64,000 nucleotides of DNA from Gordonia westfalica (lineage in GTDB: Bacteria > Actinomycetota > Actinomycetes > Mycobacteriales > Mycobacteriaceae), in the NCBI RefSeq assembly GCF_900105725.1, contig NZ_FNLM01000036.1:186001-250000 (forward strand), given 5' to 3'. Of this stretch, positions 46,355 to 54,341 are shown piece after piece; position 1 is the first letter of the stretch; the number at the start of each line of letters is the position of its first letter. The notes under the pieces were generated by a model. It had not been told where the DNA came from. It did no database searches and saw nothing but the letters and a program-made list of their open reading frames with translations. The translations under genes and the position numbers were made by a program.

Positions 46355-46518
46355 CGTAATCCCTTCCTAGCTTCGCTGCACAAACGCGACGGGATGCGTC
46401 GCAATTCGAAACGATCGGCGGTTGTGGCGAGAGTGTAGTGATCTGGGACATTCGCTGTGATCGGGACGACATACCGTTTAGGGCGGCAATACTCACGCCT
46501 CATGTCAGGAGATCCCGA

Positions 46519-46968
46519 GTGACACAGTCGATCCAACGTCCCGAGTGGGCCGATCCTAAGTCGCCCGCCGCCCAAGCCGCAGGAAACGAAGAAGAACTGG
46601 TATTGGAGTTAATGCAGGCGCTGAGCAGCAACAACGCTGACCAGTTAATCGGCTATTTCGCGGACGAGGCCATGTACCAGAACATGCCCTTGCCTCCCGC
46701 CTACGGACGCGACCAAGTGCACGCAACGCTGACTGGTCTGTTTCAGGTCTTGCGCATCGACAGGATCGATACTTTTCACATCGCGTCCCGGGCGGGCGTC
46801 GTGTTCACCGAGCGTGTCGACCTGCTCACCGCACTCCCAACCGGTAGGTCATTCGAACTCCCGGTGCTCGGTGTACTGCACGTGAACAACGGAAAGATCT
46901 CGGGATGGCGCGACTACTTCGACCTCCGTAGTTTCGAGGATGCCGTCGACTTCCGGCTTGGGGGATAG
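46519..46968 (+). CDS. limA: Limonene-1,2-epoxide hydrolase
   Basis: 149 residues, the same length as LimA of R. erythropolis. The catalytic Asp-Arg-Asp set is visible in FTERVDLLTALPTG (Arg, Asp near 100) and GWRDYFDLR (Asp near 133); MYQNMPLPPAYGRD near 52 is another strong match. Small NTF2-like fold that opens limonene-1,2-epoxide to the diol in one step, without the covalent intermediate of alpha/beta epoxide hydrolases. GTG 46519 follows GTCAGGAG. Now separated from limB by 6 kb, including the ISL3 element 157 bp upstream. Confidence 0.95.
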   Translation: MTQSIQRPEWADPKSPAAQAAGNEEELVLELMQALSSNNADQLIGYFADEAMYQNMPLPPAYGRDQVHATLTGLFQVLRIDRIDTFHIASRAGVVFTERVDLLTALPTGRSFELPVLGVLHVNNGKISGWRDYFDLRSFEDAVDFRLGG

Positions 46969-47078
46969 AGGCGGCCGGAGTCGCCCGGATCGCTGTGCGC
47001 GGGCGGCTCCGGCAGTCGGCCCGCAACGAAATCCTATCGGCATTAAGAGGTTCGGTCGCGATGCACTCAAACCCGCTA

Positions 47079-48231
47079 GTAGTGCCCCATAGAGTGGTGT
47101 AACTCGGTGGCCGAGATCGTGTCTGACGCTGTGTTGTTGACCGATGCAAAGCGGCCACCGCGTGATCCTTCGAGTCAACCTTCCACAGAATCCTCGAGGA
47201 GTCATCGCGATGACCGCACCCCATATTGTCGACCCTGCCGGCCTACTCGGCCAAGCCCTCGCAGACGCGTCACCGGATCTGATGCGCGAACTGCTACAGA
47301 CTATGATCAACGCCCTGCTCTCGGCGGATGCCGACGCCGTGTGCGGTGCCGAATGGGACGCACGATCTGCCGAACGCACCAACCGCCGCAACGGCTACCG
47401 TCACCGCCCCCTCGACACCCGGGTCGGCACCGTCGACGTCGCCATTCCGAAGCTACGCTCGGGCAGCTACTTTCTCGAGTGGCTCCTCGAACGTCGCAAG
47501 CGGGCCGAGTCAGCGCTGATCACCGTCGTGGCCGACTGCTACCTGGCCGGTGTATCGACCCGCCGGATGGACAAACTGGTCAAGACACTCGGCATCGCCT
47601 CACTGTCGAAGTCGCAGGTCTCACGCATGGCCGAAGACCTCGACGAGCAGGTCGCCGCATTCCGGCACCGCCGCCTCGACGAAGCCGGACCGTTCACCTT
47701 CGTCACCGCCGATGCGTTGACGATCAAAGTTCGTGAGAACAAGCAGGTCGTCAAGGCCGTCGTGCTGCTGGCGACCGGCGTCAATGGCGACGGCCACCGC
47801 GAGGTGTTGGGCATGCAGGTGGCCACCAGTGAGACCAAGGCATCGTGGAACACCTTCTTCGCCGACCTGGTGGCCCGCGGCCTGGGCGGGGTGCGCTTGG
47901 TGACCTCCGATGCTCATGCCGGGCTCATCGAGGCGATCGCAGCGAACCTGCCCGGCGCGGTATGGCAGCGCTGCCGCACCCACTACGCCGCCAACCTCAT
48001 GGCAGTGTGCCCCAAGTCCATGTGGCCGGCGGTAAAGGCGATGCTGCACAGCGTGTATGACCAGCCGACCGCCACCGCGGTGCACGAGCAGTTCACCGGC
48101 TCCTCGAATACACCGACGGCCGGTTGCCCGAGGTCGCCGACCACCTCGGCGACGCCCGCGAGGACCTGCTCGCCTTCACCGGGTTCCCCGACGACGTGTG
48201 GCGCCAGATCTGGTCTAACAACCCCTCGTGA
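47079..48231 (+). mobile_element. Truncated IS256-family element
   Basis: Left end near 47079 (AGTAGTGCCCCATAGAGTGG region); the right part is missing after 48228. No matching right inverted repeat found. Edges approximate. Confidence 0.7.
47210..48231 (+). pseudogene. IS256-family transposase, frameshifted and truncated
   Basis: Mutator-type transposase from ATG 47210: RTNRRNGYRHRPLDTRVG, catalytic Asp in TADAL and TSDAHAGL, and WQRCRTHYAAN. At about 48096 the frame is lost (one base missing in TTCACCGG, expected TTCGACCGG); the other frame continues LLEYTDGRLPEVADHLGDA to WRQIWSNNPS and stops at 48231. The conserved region after NNP, with the last catalytic Glu, is gone. Non-functional. 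Confidence 0.88.
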
Positions 48232-48402
48232 GTATCGGTCCGCAACCACAGCCATTCTCGCCCCTGTCGCCCGTTGTGCTCTGGATCACTTGTCGGCTAG
48301 AAGCTAGTGGAAGATCACCGATAGGTCTAATGGTCGGTCCATGCATTTGCGCTGATCAGAGCGATTCGACGGCCCGTCACGTGCGATCCTCTGGCCTGCA
48401 GA

Positions 48403-48418
48403 AACACAACTTTGTGTT
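48403..48418. promoter_or_regulatory. Palindrome upstream of IclR regulator 1
   Basis: AACACAACTTTGTGTT, perfect 7-bp arms with a CT centre, 81 bp before the IclR start. Size and position suit an IclR autoregulatory operator. Confidence 0.55.
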
Positions 48419-48498
48419 GCGCCGATCACAGTAGGATCGACAAGGGCCGCGCAAGATCCGGGCACGACGACCGGGACTGGGCTCGGTTTGGAGGAGTG

Positions 48499-49338
48499 AT
48501 GGACACCAACGCTCGACGACTGCGCCCGGTGGACCGGTCGTGCGGTGATGATTCGGCGCCGGCAGGGGAGAAGCCGCCGGTGTCTGAGATCCGGAGGTTG
48601 GTGGAGAAGCCGACGTACATGATCGGTTCGGTCCACAACGCTCTGGTCTTGCTGACCGAGATCCGCGACCAGGGCGGGCTCCGCCTTCGTGATGCGGCGC
48701 GAGAATTGGGTGTCGCCGAGTCGACTGCGCACCGCCTACTGTCCACGCTGGCTTACCACGGGTTCGTTCGTCAGGAGGCCGACCGTCGGTATGTCGCCGG
48801 ACCCCAGATGGGGATCCAACCCGCTCTGGCCGGAATTCAGCGCGCGGTCCGCGACGCGAGTCTCCCTGAGTTGGATCGGATCACCAGGGCGACCAATGAG
48901 ACGGCCAACGTGATGGTGCGCACCGGGTCCCTGGTGCGGACCGTCGCCTCGGTCGAGTCGACCCGACTGCTGCGTATCGGTAGTCGGCTGGGGCATGTGA
49001 CCGAGGCGCATCGGGCCGCGGGCGGGCGCGTCATGCTCGCCGAGTTGGACGACGAGTCGATCGCTGCTCTCGATCTGGATTCGCCGCTTCCGGAGGGTTT
49101 CTCGCGAGTGCTGGCCATGGCTCGGGAGCGCGGATACGCGACTTCCATCAACGAGGTGGAGGATGGCCTGAGCAGCATCGCGGTCGCAATCCATCATGAC
49201 GGCGAAGCCGTCGGTGCCCTGGTCCTGCTGCTGCCCTCCACCCGATTTCCCTTCGGAGCCGAAGGTCGACTGGTCAAGCACCTGGCCCACACCGTCACCC
49301 GGATCGAGAACCGATTGCTCCGCGACTTCTCGTCGTAG
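48499..49338 (+). CDS. IclR-family regulator 1
   Basis: 279 residues from ATG 48499 after GGAGGAG. N-terminal winged helix-turn-helix (LRDAARELGVAESTAHRLLSTL near 75) and IclR effector domain (AAGGRVMLAELDDE near 172; GYATSINEVEDGLSSIAVAI near 215). It lies 66 bp before the MaoC/CitE-like pair on the same strand and probably controls it. The first 40 residues form a variable tail. A related regulator sits at 50.8-51.6 kb. Confidence 0.9.
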   Translation: MDTNARRLRPVDRSCGDDSAPAGEKPPVSEIRRLVEKPTYMIGSVHNALVLLTEIRDQGGLRLRDAARELGVAESTAHRLLSTLAYHGFVRQEADRRYVAGPQMGIQPALAGIQRAVRDASLPELDRITRATNETANVMVRTGSLVRTVASVESTRLLRIGSRLGHVTEAHRAAGGRVMLAELDDESIAALDLDSPLPEGFSRVLAMARERGYATSINEVEDGLSSIAVAIHHDGEAVGALVLLLPSTRFPFGAEGRLVKHLAHTVTRIENRLLRDFSS

Positions 49339-49359
49339 CCGATTGACCCCCGCGTTTTA

Positions 49360-49370
49360 AGGTCCTACCA
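49360..49370. promoter_or_regulatory. [AT]GGTNNNACC[AT] site before MaoC/CitE-like genes
   Basis: AGGTCCTACCA, followed by TAAGACC, 35 bp before the MaoC GTG. Confidence 0.5.
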
Positions 49371-49404
49371 TAAGACCGTTAATGGACGACGAAGGGACTG
49401 AGAC

Positions 49405-49857
49405 GTGGCCGGTGTGTGGTTCGACGAGTTGTCGGTTGGGCAGACATTCGATCATCCGATCCGGCGGACGGTCACGGAGACCGACAACGTGATGTTCACG
49501 GCGATGACGCACAATCCGGCGCTGCTCCATCTCGACGAGGAGTACATGAAGGGCACCCCCTTCGGCCAACGGATCGTGAACAGCGCGTTCACTCTCGGGC
49601 TGATGGTGGGCATTTCCGTCGGCGACACCACGCTCGGGACGGCCGTGGCGAACCTTGGGTGGGATGAGGTGCGCTTCCCGAAGCCGGTCTTCCACGGAGA
49701 CACCCTCCGGGTCGTCACCGAGGTGATCGAACTCCGGGACTCGAAGTCGCGTCCCGACCAGGGGATCGTGACGTTTCTCCATCAGGCGTACAACCAGAAC
49801 GACGAGCTCGTGGCCTCGTGTAAGCGGAGTGGACTCCAGCGGAAGAAGCCGGCATGA
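49405..49857 (+). CDS. MaoC-family dehydratase (mesaconyl-CoA hydratase-like)
   Basis: 150 residues from GTG 49405 after GAAGGGAC. Hot-dog fold with FDELSVGQTF, the motif region NPALLHLDEEYMKGTPFGQRIVNS with catalytic His, and GDTLRVVTEV. It differs from the MaoC at 2.6 kb. Overlaps the next gene by 4 bp (ATGA). The MaoC plus CitE-like pair is the usual arrangement for hydrating an unsaturated dicarboxylyl-CoA and cleaving the product. Confidence 0.85.
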   Translation: MAGVWFDELSVGQTFDHPIRRTVTETDNVMFTAMTHNPALLHLDEEYMKGTPFGQRIVNSAFTLGLMVGISVGDTTLGTAVANLGWDEVRFPKPVFHGDTLRVVTEVIELRDSKSRPDQGIVTFLHQAYNQNDELVASCKRSGLQRKKPA

Positions 49858-50741
49858 GCCGACCAGTTCGTTCGTTCCTGTTCGTCCCCGGCGACAGCGA
49901 GAAGAAGCTGTCGAAGGTCGCCACCTCCACCGCGGACGCGGTGATCCTCGACCTCGAGGACGCGGTGAGCGCGAACCGGAAGTCGGTTGCGCGGGAACTC
50001 GTCGCGGAGTTCATAGCGGGCGCCGACCGCGGCCGGCCCGGCCCGCAGCTGTGGGTCCGGGTCAACCCGCTCGACAGTGAGCACGCCTTGCCCGACCTGG
50101 CGGGCGTCGTCGGGGCCGCCCCGGCGGGCGTGGTCGTACCGAAGATCAACGGACCGGCCGACGTGGCGCGGATCGCCCACTATCTCGATGCCCTCGAGAC
50201 GGCGCACGGTGTCGACCCGGGCAGCGTCCGTCTCCTGCCGGTGGCGACCGAGACGGCCCGGGCACCCTTCCGTCTCGGCGACTTCGCCGACGCCGGCATC
50301 GACCGGGTGTACGGACTCACGTGGGGCGCTGAAGATCTCAGTGCCGCACTCGGTGCGTCGACGAATCTCGGGTCGGACGGGCAGTGGGCGGTCACGTATC
50401 AGTTCGTGCGATCGCTGACTTTGATGGCTGCCCATGCCGCGAGCGTGGAGGCGGTGGAGACGCTGTACGTCGACATCCGCGATGAGGCGGGACTCGCCGA
50501 GTCGTCGCGCCGCGCCCGCGCCGAGGGTTTCAGTGGCCGTATCGCGATACATCCGGCGCAGGTCGACGTGATCAACGAGGCGTTCACGCCGTCGGCGACC
50601 GAGATCGAATTCGCCACACGCGTGGTGGAGGCCTTCGCCTCTGGCGTCGGGACGGTCGCCCTCGACGGGCGAATGCTGGATCTGCCGCATCTGAAGCAGG
50701 CGCAGCGCGTGCTGGCCCTTCAGCCCCCGGCATGTCAGTAG
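49854..50741 (+). CDS. CitE-like CoA-ester lyase (HpcH/HpaI aldolase family)
   Basis: 295 residues. RSFLFVPGDSEKKLSK at the start, metal-site segment AVILDLEDAV near 30, Arg in WVRVNPLDS near 63, VVPKI near 96, GRIAIHPAQVDVINEAF near 222. The family cleaves beta-hydroxyacyl-CoA esters such as malyl-CoA or citramalyl-CoA. ATG overlaps the MaoC stop. Probably a late step in ring-cleavage product breakdown; the actual CoA ester is unknown. Confidence 0.87.
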   Translation: MSRPVRSFLFVPGDSEKKLSKVATSTADAVILDLEDAVSANRKSVARELVAEFIAGADRGRPGPQLWVRVNPLDSEHALPDLAGVVGAAPAGVVVPKINGPADVARIAHYLDALETAHGVDPGSVRLLPVATETARAPFRLGDFADAGIDRVYGLTWGAEDLSAALGASTNLGSDGQWAVTYQFVRSLTLMAAHAASVEAVETLYVDIRDEAGLAESSRRARAEGFSGRIAIHPAQVDVINEAFTPSATEIEFATRVVEAFASGVGTVALDGRMLDLPHLKQAQRVLALQPPACQ

Positions 50742-50754
50742 GTTTCCGCTCCCG

Positions 50755-51558
50755 TCAACGTTCCGTGTGCCAGAGGCCGAGCACTTCGATAGAAGTCTCG
50801 ATCCTGCGCGCCGTCTCGTGGATTCGCGCGATGCCTCCGGCGTCGATGAAACCGCGATATCGGCCGGTCGGCAGCGCAACCACCAGGGCGCCGACAGCGA
50901 CGCGCTCGACTGTGCGCAGGCAGACCGCGACGCTCGACAGGCCGCTCTCGACCTCGTCGATCGCCGACGCATGACCAAGTGCCCGGATGGCGGTCATTTC
51001 CTTCAGCAGACCGTCTGTGCGGTCCTCGTCACGGAACAATTTGCGCAGTGCCGAGTCGTCGAGTTCGGCCAGTAGAACCTTGCCTCCAGCGGCGCTCCGC
51101 GCGGGCGGCGCATGACCGACCCGGTTGCCCGCACGGAGGAGTCTCGGCGATTCCACTGACGCGATCACCCGGGCGAGTTTGTCGGTTCGGACAACGACGT
51201 TCACCGTCTCCTCGGTAACCTTCGAGAGGGCGCACATCTCAGGAAAACTCAGGTCGCGAAGCCGGCGATTCAGTTCCGAGGTGGCGGGGCCGACCCCCAC
51301 CAGGGGTCCGGCTCGGTACCGGCGATCCGCATCCTGCGCAACGTAGCCGTGGTAGGCCAACGTCGACAGCAATCGATGTGCCGTTGAGTCTGCAACGCCG
51401 ATCTCCCTGGCGGCCTCGCTCACTCGGACTGCCCCTTGATCCCGGATGGCATTCAGAAGCACGAGTGCATTGTGAACGGACTCGACCATGTAAGCGGGCC
51501 GCTCCACGGGTGCGCGTGCCCTGGGACGCGCGGGCATTGTCTGTTCGGGTGGGGTCAC
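50755..51558 (-). CDS. IclR-family regulator 2
   Basis: 267 residues. GTG 51558 is chosen because AGGAGG lies just upstream, inside the end of the Cox3-like gene; the open frame continues to 51660 without support. Winged helix-turn-helix (VSEAAREIGVADSTAHRLLSTL) and effector domain (SAAGGKVLLAELDD; GHASAIDEVESGLSSVAV) resemble regulator 1, suggesting duplication. Convergent with the CitE-like gene (13-bp gap) and last in a minus-strand operon with two membrane proteins. Confidence 0.88.
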   Translation of the reverse strand: MTPPEQTMPARPRARAPVERPAYMVESVHNALVLLNAIRDQGAVRVSEAAREIGVADSTAHRLLSTLAYHGYVAQDADRRYRAGPLVGVGPATSELNRRLRDLSFPEMCALSKVTEETVNVVVRTDKLARVIASVESPRLLRAGNRVGHAPPARSAAGGKVLLAELDDSALRKLFRDEDRTDGLLKEMTAIRALGHASAIDEVESGLSSVAVCLRTVERVAVGALVVALPTGRYRGFIDAGGIARIHETARRIETSIEVLGLWHTER

Positions 51559-51568
51559 CGGCGACCTC

Positions 51569-52291
51569 CTAGACGTGGACGACATCGGGTGGGTCGCTAT
51601 GGAAGCGGCCGAATCGGTCATTGAGTTCGCGAATGTGGTGCGTCCGCATGACGATTCCATACCCGTCTTCTGCGCGACCGCCGTAGGTCCACCGCATCAA
51701 GGACAGATGCACCAGGGCGCTGGGTGCGGCTATCCAGGGTGCGCCGATGTCCGGGGACGCGTGTGACAGATGAATGCCGGTGAGTACGTAGTAGTAGGTC
51801 GCGAAAAGGTTTGTGGTCGGGGAGATCCCGCCAGAAGAGAGATGAATGTACTCGTCGGCCTTGATGATCACGAAGGCGATACCGAAGAGAACTGTCACGC
51901 CCAGCAGGACACGCGCGCGCCGGACTCGACTGTCTCGCAGCGCATTCAGCGCAGCCAGAACACAGAACGAACTGGCCAGTAGGACGATGGTGTTGATCAG
52001 GCCAGACCACACGTCGAGATGTTCGGCTGTCGCAGCGAACGTCTCCGGAGACTGCTTCCTGGCCACCACGAAAGCGAGGAAGAACACCCCGAACAGGGTC
52101 ATGTCCCCGAGAATGAAGACCCAGAGTCCAGGCTCTCCGGGGATACGGCGGCCGAGAACGTCTTCCTGTGGGCGAGTTGTGTCCGGCATCTCGACGGGCG
52201 CCGCGGTGGCGCGCTCCGAGTGGATGAAGGCAGGTGCGGCGGGCCGGCGCCGGTCCGCCGACGAGGCTCGGGCGTTGACGTCGGCGGTCAT
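51569..52291 (-). CDS. Cytochrome c oxidase subunit III / NorE-like membrane protein
   Basis: 240 residues, five hydrophobic segments (first GLWVFILGDMTLFGVFFLAF near 53) and the family motifs PGEPGLWVFILGD and YYYVLTGIHLSHA. A long polar N-terminus of about 45 residues precedes them. Stand-alone Cox3-like proteins of the NorE type have no catalytic centre of their own. ATG 52291 overlaps the stop of the preceding gene. No other oxidase subunits are present here. Confidence 0.8.
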   Translation of the reverse strand: MTADVNARASSADRRRPAAPAFIHSERATAAPVEMPDTTRPQEDVLGRRIPGEPGLWVFILGDMTLFGVFFLAFVVARKQSPETFAATAEHLDVWSGLINTIVLLASSFCVLAALNALRDSRVRRARVLLGVTVLFGIAFVIIKADEYIHLSSGGISPTTNLFATYYYVLTGIHLSHASPDIGAPWIAAPSALVHLSLMRWTYGGRAEDGYGIVMRTHHIRELNDRFGRFHSDPPDVVHV

Positions 52292-52995
52292 ACGGGCACC
52301 GACTCGGTTGCGCTCTCTCGTCGGACCGCGGCGCGGATACTGAATCCCATGATGAACGCCCACGAGGCGTAGGCGGACAGCGCCAGCCAGAACGAGAAGA
52401 TGCCCTGCCAGGCGAACGGGCCGCCCTTGAAGAAGTACGAGAGGACTCCGGGTAGGAACAAGAACGCCACCCAGAGGTTCGCGTAGGCAACCCAGCGAGG
52501 AAGGATCGGGTCGTCCACGCGGTCACGCAGGATGACGAGGGCGATCGCGACGTTCTGGACGACGAACGGAGCGACGGGCGGTACGAAGAGCAGCCATGCG
52601 AGATCATTCAGCATCACGGTCAACTCCGGCGACCGATCCGGCCGGAATGCGGCCACGTTCATGACGACCAACGGTACGAGCAAAAGAACCCACGTCACCG
52701 TCCCGGCCACAAGTTGCACGAAAGACAGTGTGGGGGAGCGCCCCTCGGCCTTGAGAAGCTGAATGGTGACAGCTGCCACGAGTATCCCCATCCCCGAGAT
52801 CCCGAAGATGGACAGTGTCACTCCCGCTTGGAACGTGGCGGGCGCGTCAGCGTAGAAGGCGACGAGTTCAGCGGCGTCGAGGTCTGCGGCCGGCGGTGTG
52901 GGAAGTATCCCGGCGATGAGCCAGCCGATCAGGGCGACTCCGATCGCGATCGGTCCCGCCAGCGCGCTCCAGATATGTGTCTGCTGCGATTTCAT
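52288..52995 (-). CDS. Six-helix membrane protein of unknown function
   Basis: 235 residues, six predicted membrane segments from residue 9 (WSALAGPIAIGVALIGWLIA) to 228. ATG 52995 follows GAGGGAGTC. It is translationally coupled to the Cox3/NorE-like gene. I do not recognise the family; LVAFYADAPATFQAG between helices 1 and 2 is a soluble loop seen in several actinobacterial DUF proteins. It may be a partner of the NorE-like protein or a transporter component. Confidence 0.7.
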   Translation of the reverse strand: MKSQQTHIWSALAGPIAIGVALIGWLIAGILPTPPAADLDAAELVAFYADAPATFQAGVTLSIFGISGMGILVAAVTIQLLKAEGRSPTLSFVQLVAGTVTWVLLLVPLVVMNVAAFRPDRSPELTVMLNDLAWLLFVPPVAPFVVQNVAIALVILRDRVDDPILPRWVAYANLWVAFLFLPGVLSYFFKGGPFAWQGIFSFWLALSAYASWAFIMGFSIRAAVRRESATESVPV

Positions 52996-53135
52996 GTGAC
53001 TCCCTCGAAATGTTGCCGGGAGTCGCGGCGCCGGCCGGTCATCCCCGAGTACGAACATGCCAAGAGCAGCTCGCGTGGGGCGGGGATCGTCCGCGGTTAT
53101 CTCGAACGAGGGATGCGGGACCGTTCCGCGATGGA

Positions 53136-53179
53136 AGGCGCCTGATCCCGCGGTACAGAGACGTCGCGGGACCAGGCGC
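53136..53179. terminator. Hairpin terminator after the alcohol dehydrogenase
   Basis: Stem GGCGCCTGATCCCGCG / CGCGGGACCAGGCGCC (one mismatch), 14 bp beyond the dehydrogenase stop on the minus strand. Confidence 0.8.
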
Positions 53180-53192
53180 CGGAACGCGGAGC

Positions 53193-54302
53193 TCAGTGAC
53201 TGTCGAAGACCAGGACGGGTTTGACCACGTCGCCGTCGTGCTGAGCGGCCACGGCCCGGTTGATGTCGGCGAATGGGAATGTCGTGACGAGCTTGTCGAG
53301 GGGCAGGCGACCGTCTCGATACAGTGAGACGAGTTCCGGGATGAACTCGTCCGGCACACTGTCGCCTTCGATGATGCCCGTGACCGTCAAGCCCAGGGTC
53401 AACGCAGCGATGATGTTCAGGTCGATACCTGCCGCCGGATCCGAGGGCACCCCGATGAGGCCGATGGTGCCTCGGACGGCCACGGCGCCGATGAGCCCCT
53501 GGATCACACCGGGGATACCGGTGGTGTCGATGACGTAGTCCACGCCCCTTTCGACGACGGCGCGGATCTGCTCGGCGACGTCGCCGGAGGCCGGGTCGAT
53601 GGCATGGGTGGCGCCGAGTTCGAGTGCGAGGCCCCGCCGTTTCTGGTTGGGCTCCACGACGATGATGGTCGCGCAGTCGGCGACGACGGCGCCGAGCACA
53701 GCCGACAGGCCGACCGATCCGCCGCCCGTGATGGCGATGGCGGAACCCTTCTCTGCCTTCACGGACCGGGTCACCGCACCGAACCCGGTCTGCACGCCGC
53801 ACCCCAGCGGCGCGAGCAACGCGAAGGGGATGTCGGAATCCACCTTCACCACGTTGCGTTCGTTGGCCAGTGCCACCCGGGCGAACGATGACTGACCGAA
53901 GAACAGACCGCCGACCGGAGCGCCGTCCCGGCTGAGCGGCTTGCTGCCGTCCGGACGGACCCCACCGTAATTGACCTCGTTGAAGTGCTCGCAGTACGAC
54001 TGCCGTCCCGTCGTGCACGTGACACATTCGCCGCAACTGTTGAAGGTGATTCCGACCTTGTCGCCCACCTGCACTTTGGTGACGCCGTCGCCGATCTCGA
54101 GGACCGTTCCAGCTCCCTCGTGACCGACCACGCCGGGGAACTCGATCGGGAGGACCCCGTCACGGGCAGCCAGGTCGGTGTGGCAGATGCCGGCTGCCTC
54201 GACCTGGACCAGCACTTCGCCTGCGCGTGGGCCTTCGATGTCGATCTCGTCGACACTGAAGTCGCTGCCTTGCCCGGTGAGCAGTGCGGCTTGCGTTTTC
54301 AT
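53193..54302 (-). CDS. Benzyl/aryl-alcohol-type zinc dehydrogenase
   Basis: 369-residue MDR. Catalytic zinc ligands in GICHTDLAARDG near 38 and GHEGAG near 60; structural zinc site CGECVTCTTGRQSYC near 90-104; Rossmann motif GGGSVG near 197. Overall pattern fits aryl-alcohol dehydrogenases such as XylB/AdhC that oxidise benzyl- or perillyl-type alcohols. It follows the reductase gene by 39 bp on the same strand, so the P450-2, reductase and dehydrogenase genes form one operon: hydroxylate, then oxidise the alcohol. Confidence 0.88.
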   Translation of the reverse strand: MKTQAALLTGQGSDFSVDEIDIEGPRAGEVLVQVEAAGICHTDLAARDGVLPIEFPGVVGHEGAGTVLEIGDGVTKVQVGDKVGITFNSCGECVTCTTGRQSYCEHFNEVNYGGVRPDGSKPLSRDGAPVGGLFFGQSSFARVALANERNVVKVDSDIPFALLAPLGCGVQTGFGAVTRSVKAEKGSAIAITGGGSVGLSAVLGAVVADCATIIVVEPNQKRRGLALELGATHAIDPASGDVAEQIRAVVERGVDYVIDTTGIPGVIQGLIGAVAVRGTIGLIGVPSDPAAGIDLNIIAALTLGLTVTGIIEGDSVPDEFIPELVSLYRDGRLPLDKLVTTFPFADINRAVAAQHDGDVVKPVLVFDSH

Positions 54303-54341
54303 GGATCTCTCTCCTGTGATGTGGTGATGCGGTTGTCGTTG

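Larger units (their letters stand above)
44862..46362. repeat. 8-bp target duplication flanking the ISL3 element
   Basis: CGTAATCC occurs at 44862-44869 and again at 46355-46362, directly outside both inverted repeats; 8 bp is the usual target duplication of ISL3 elements. Confidence 0.88.
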
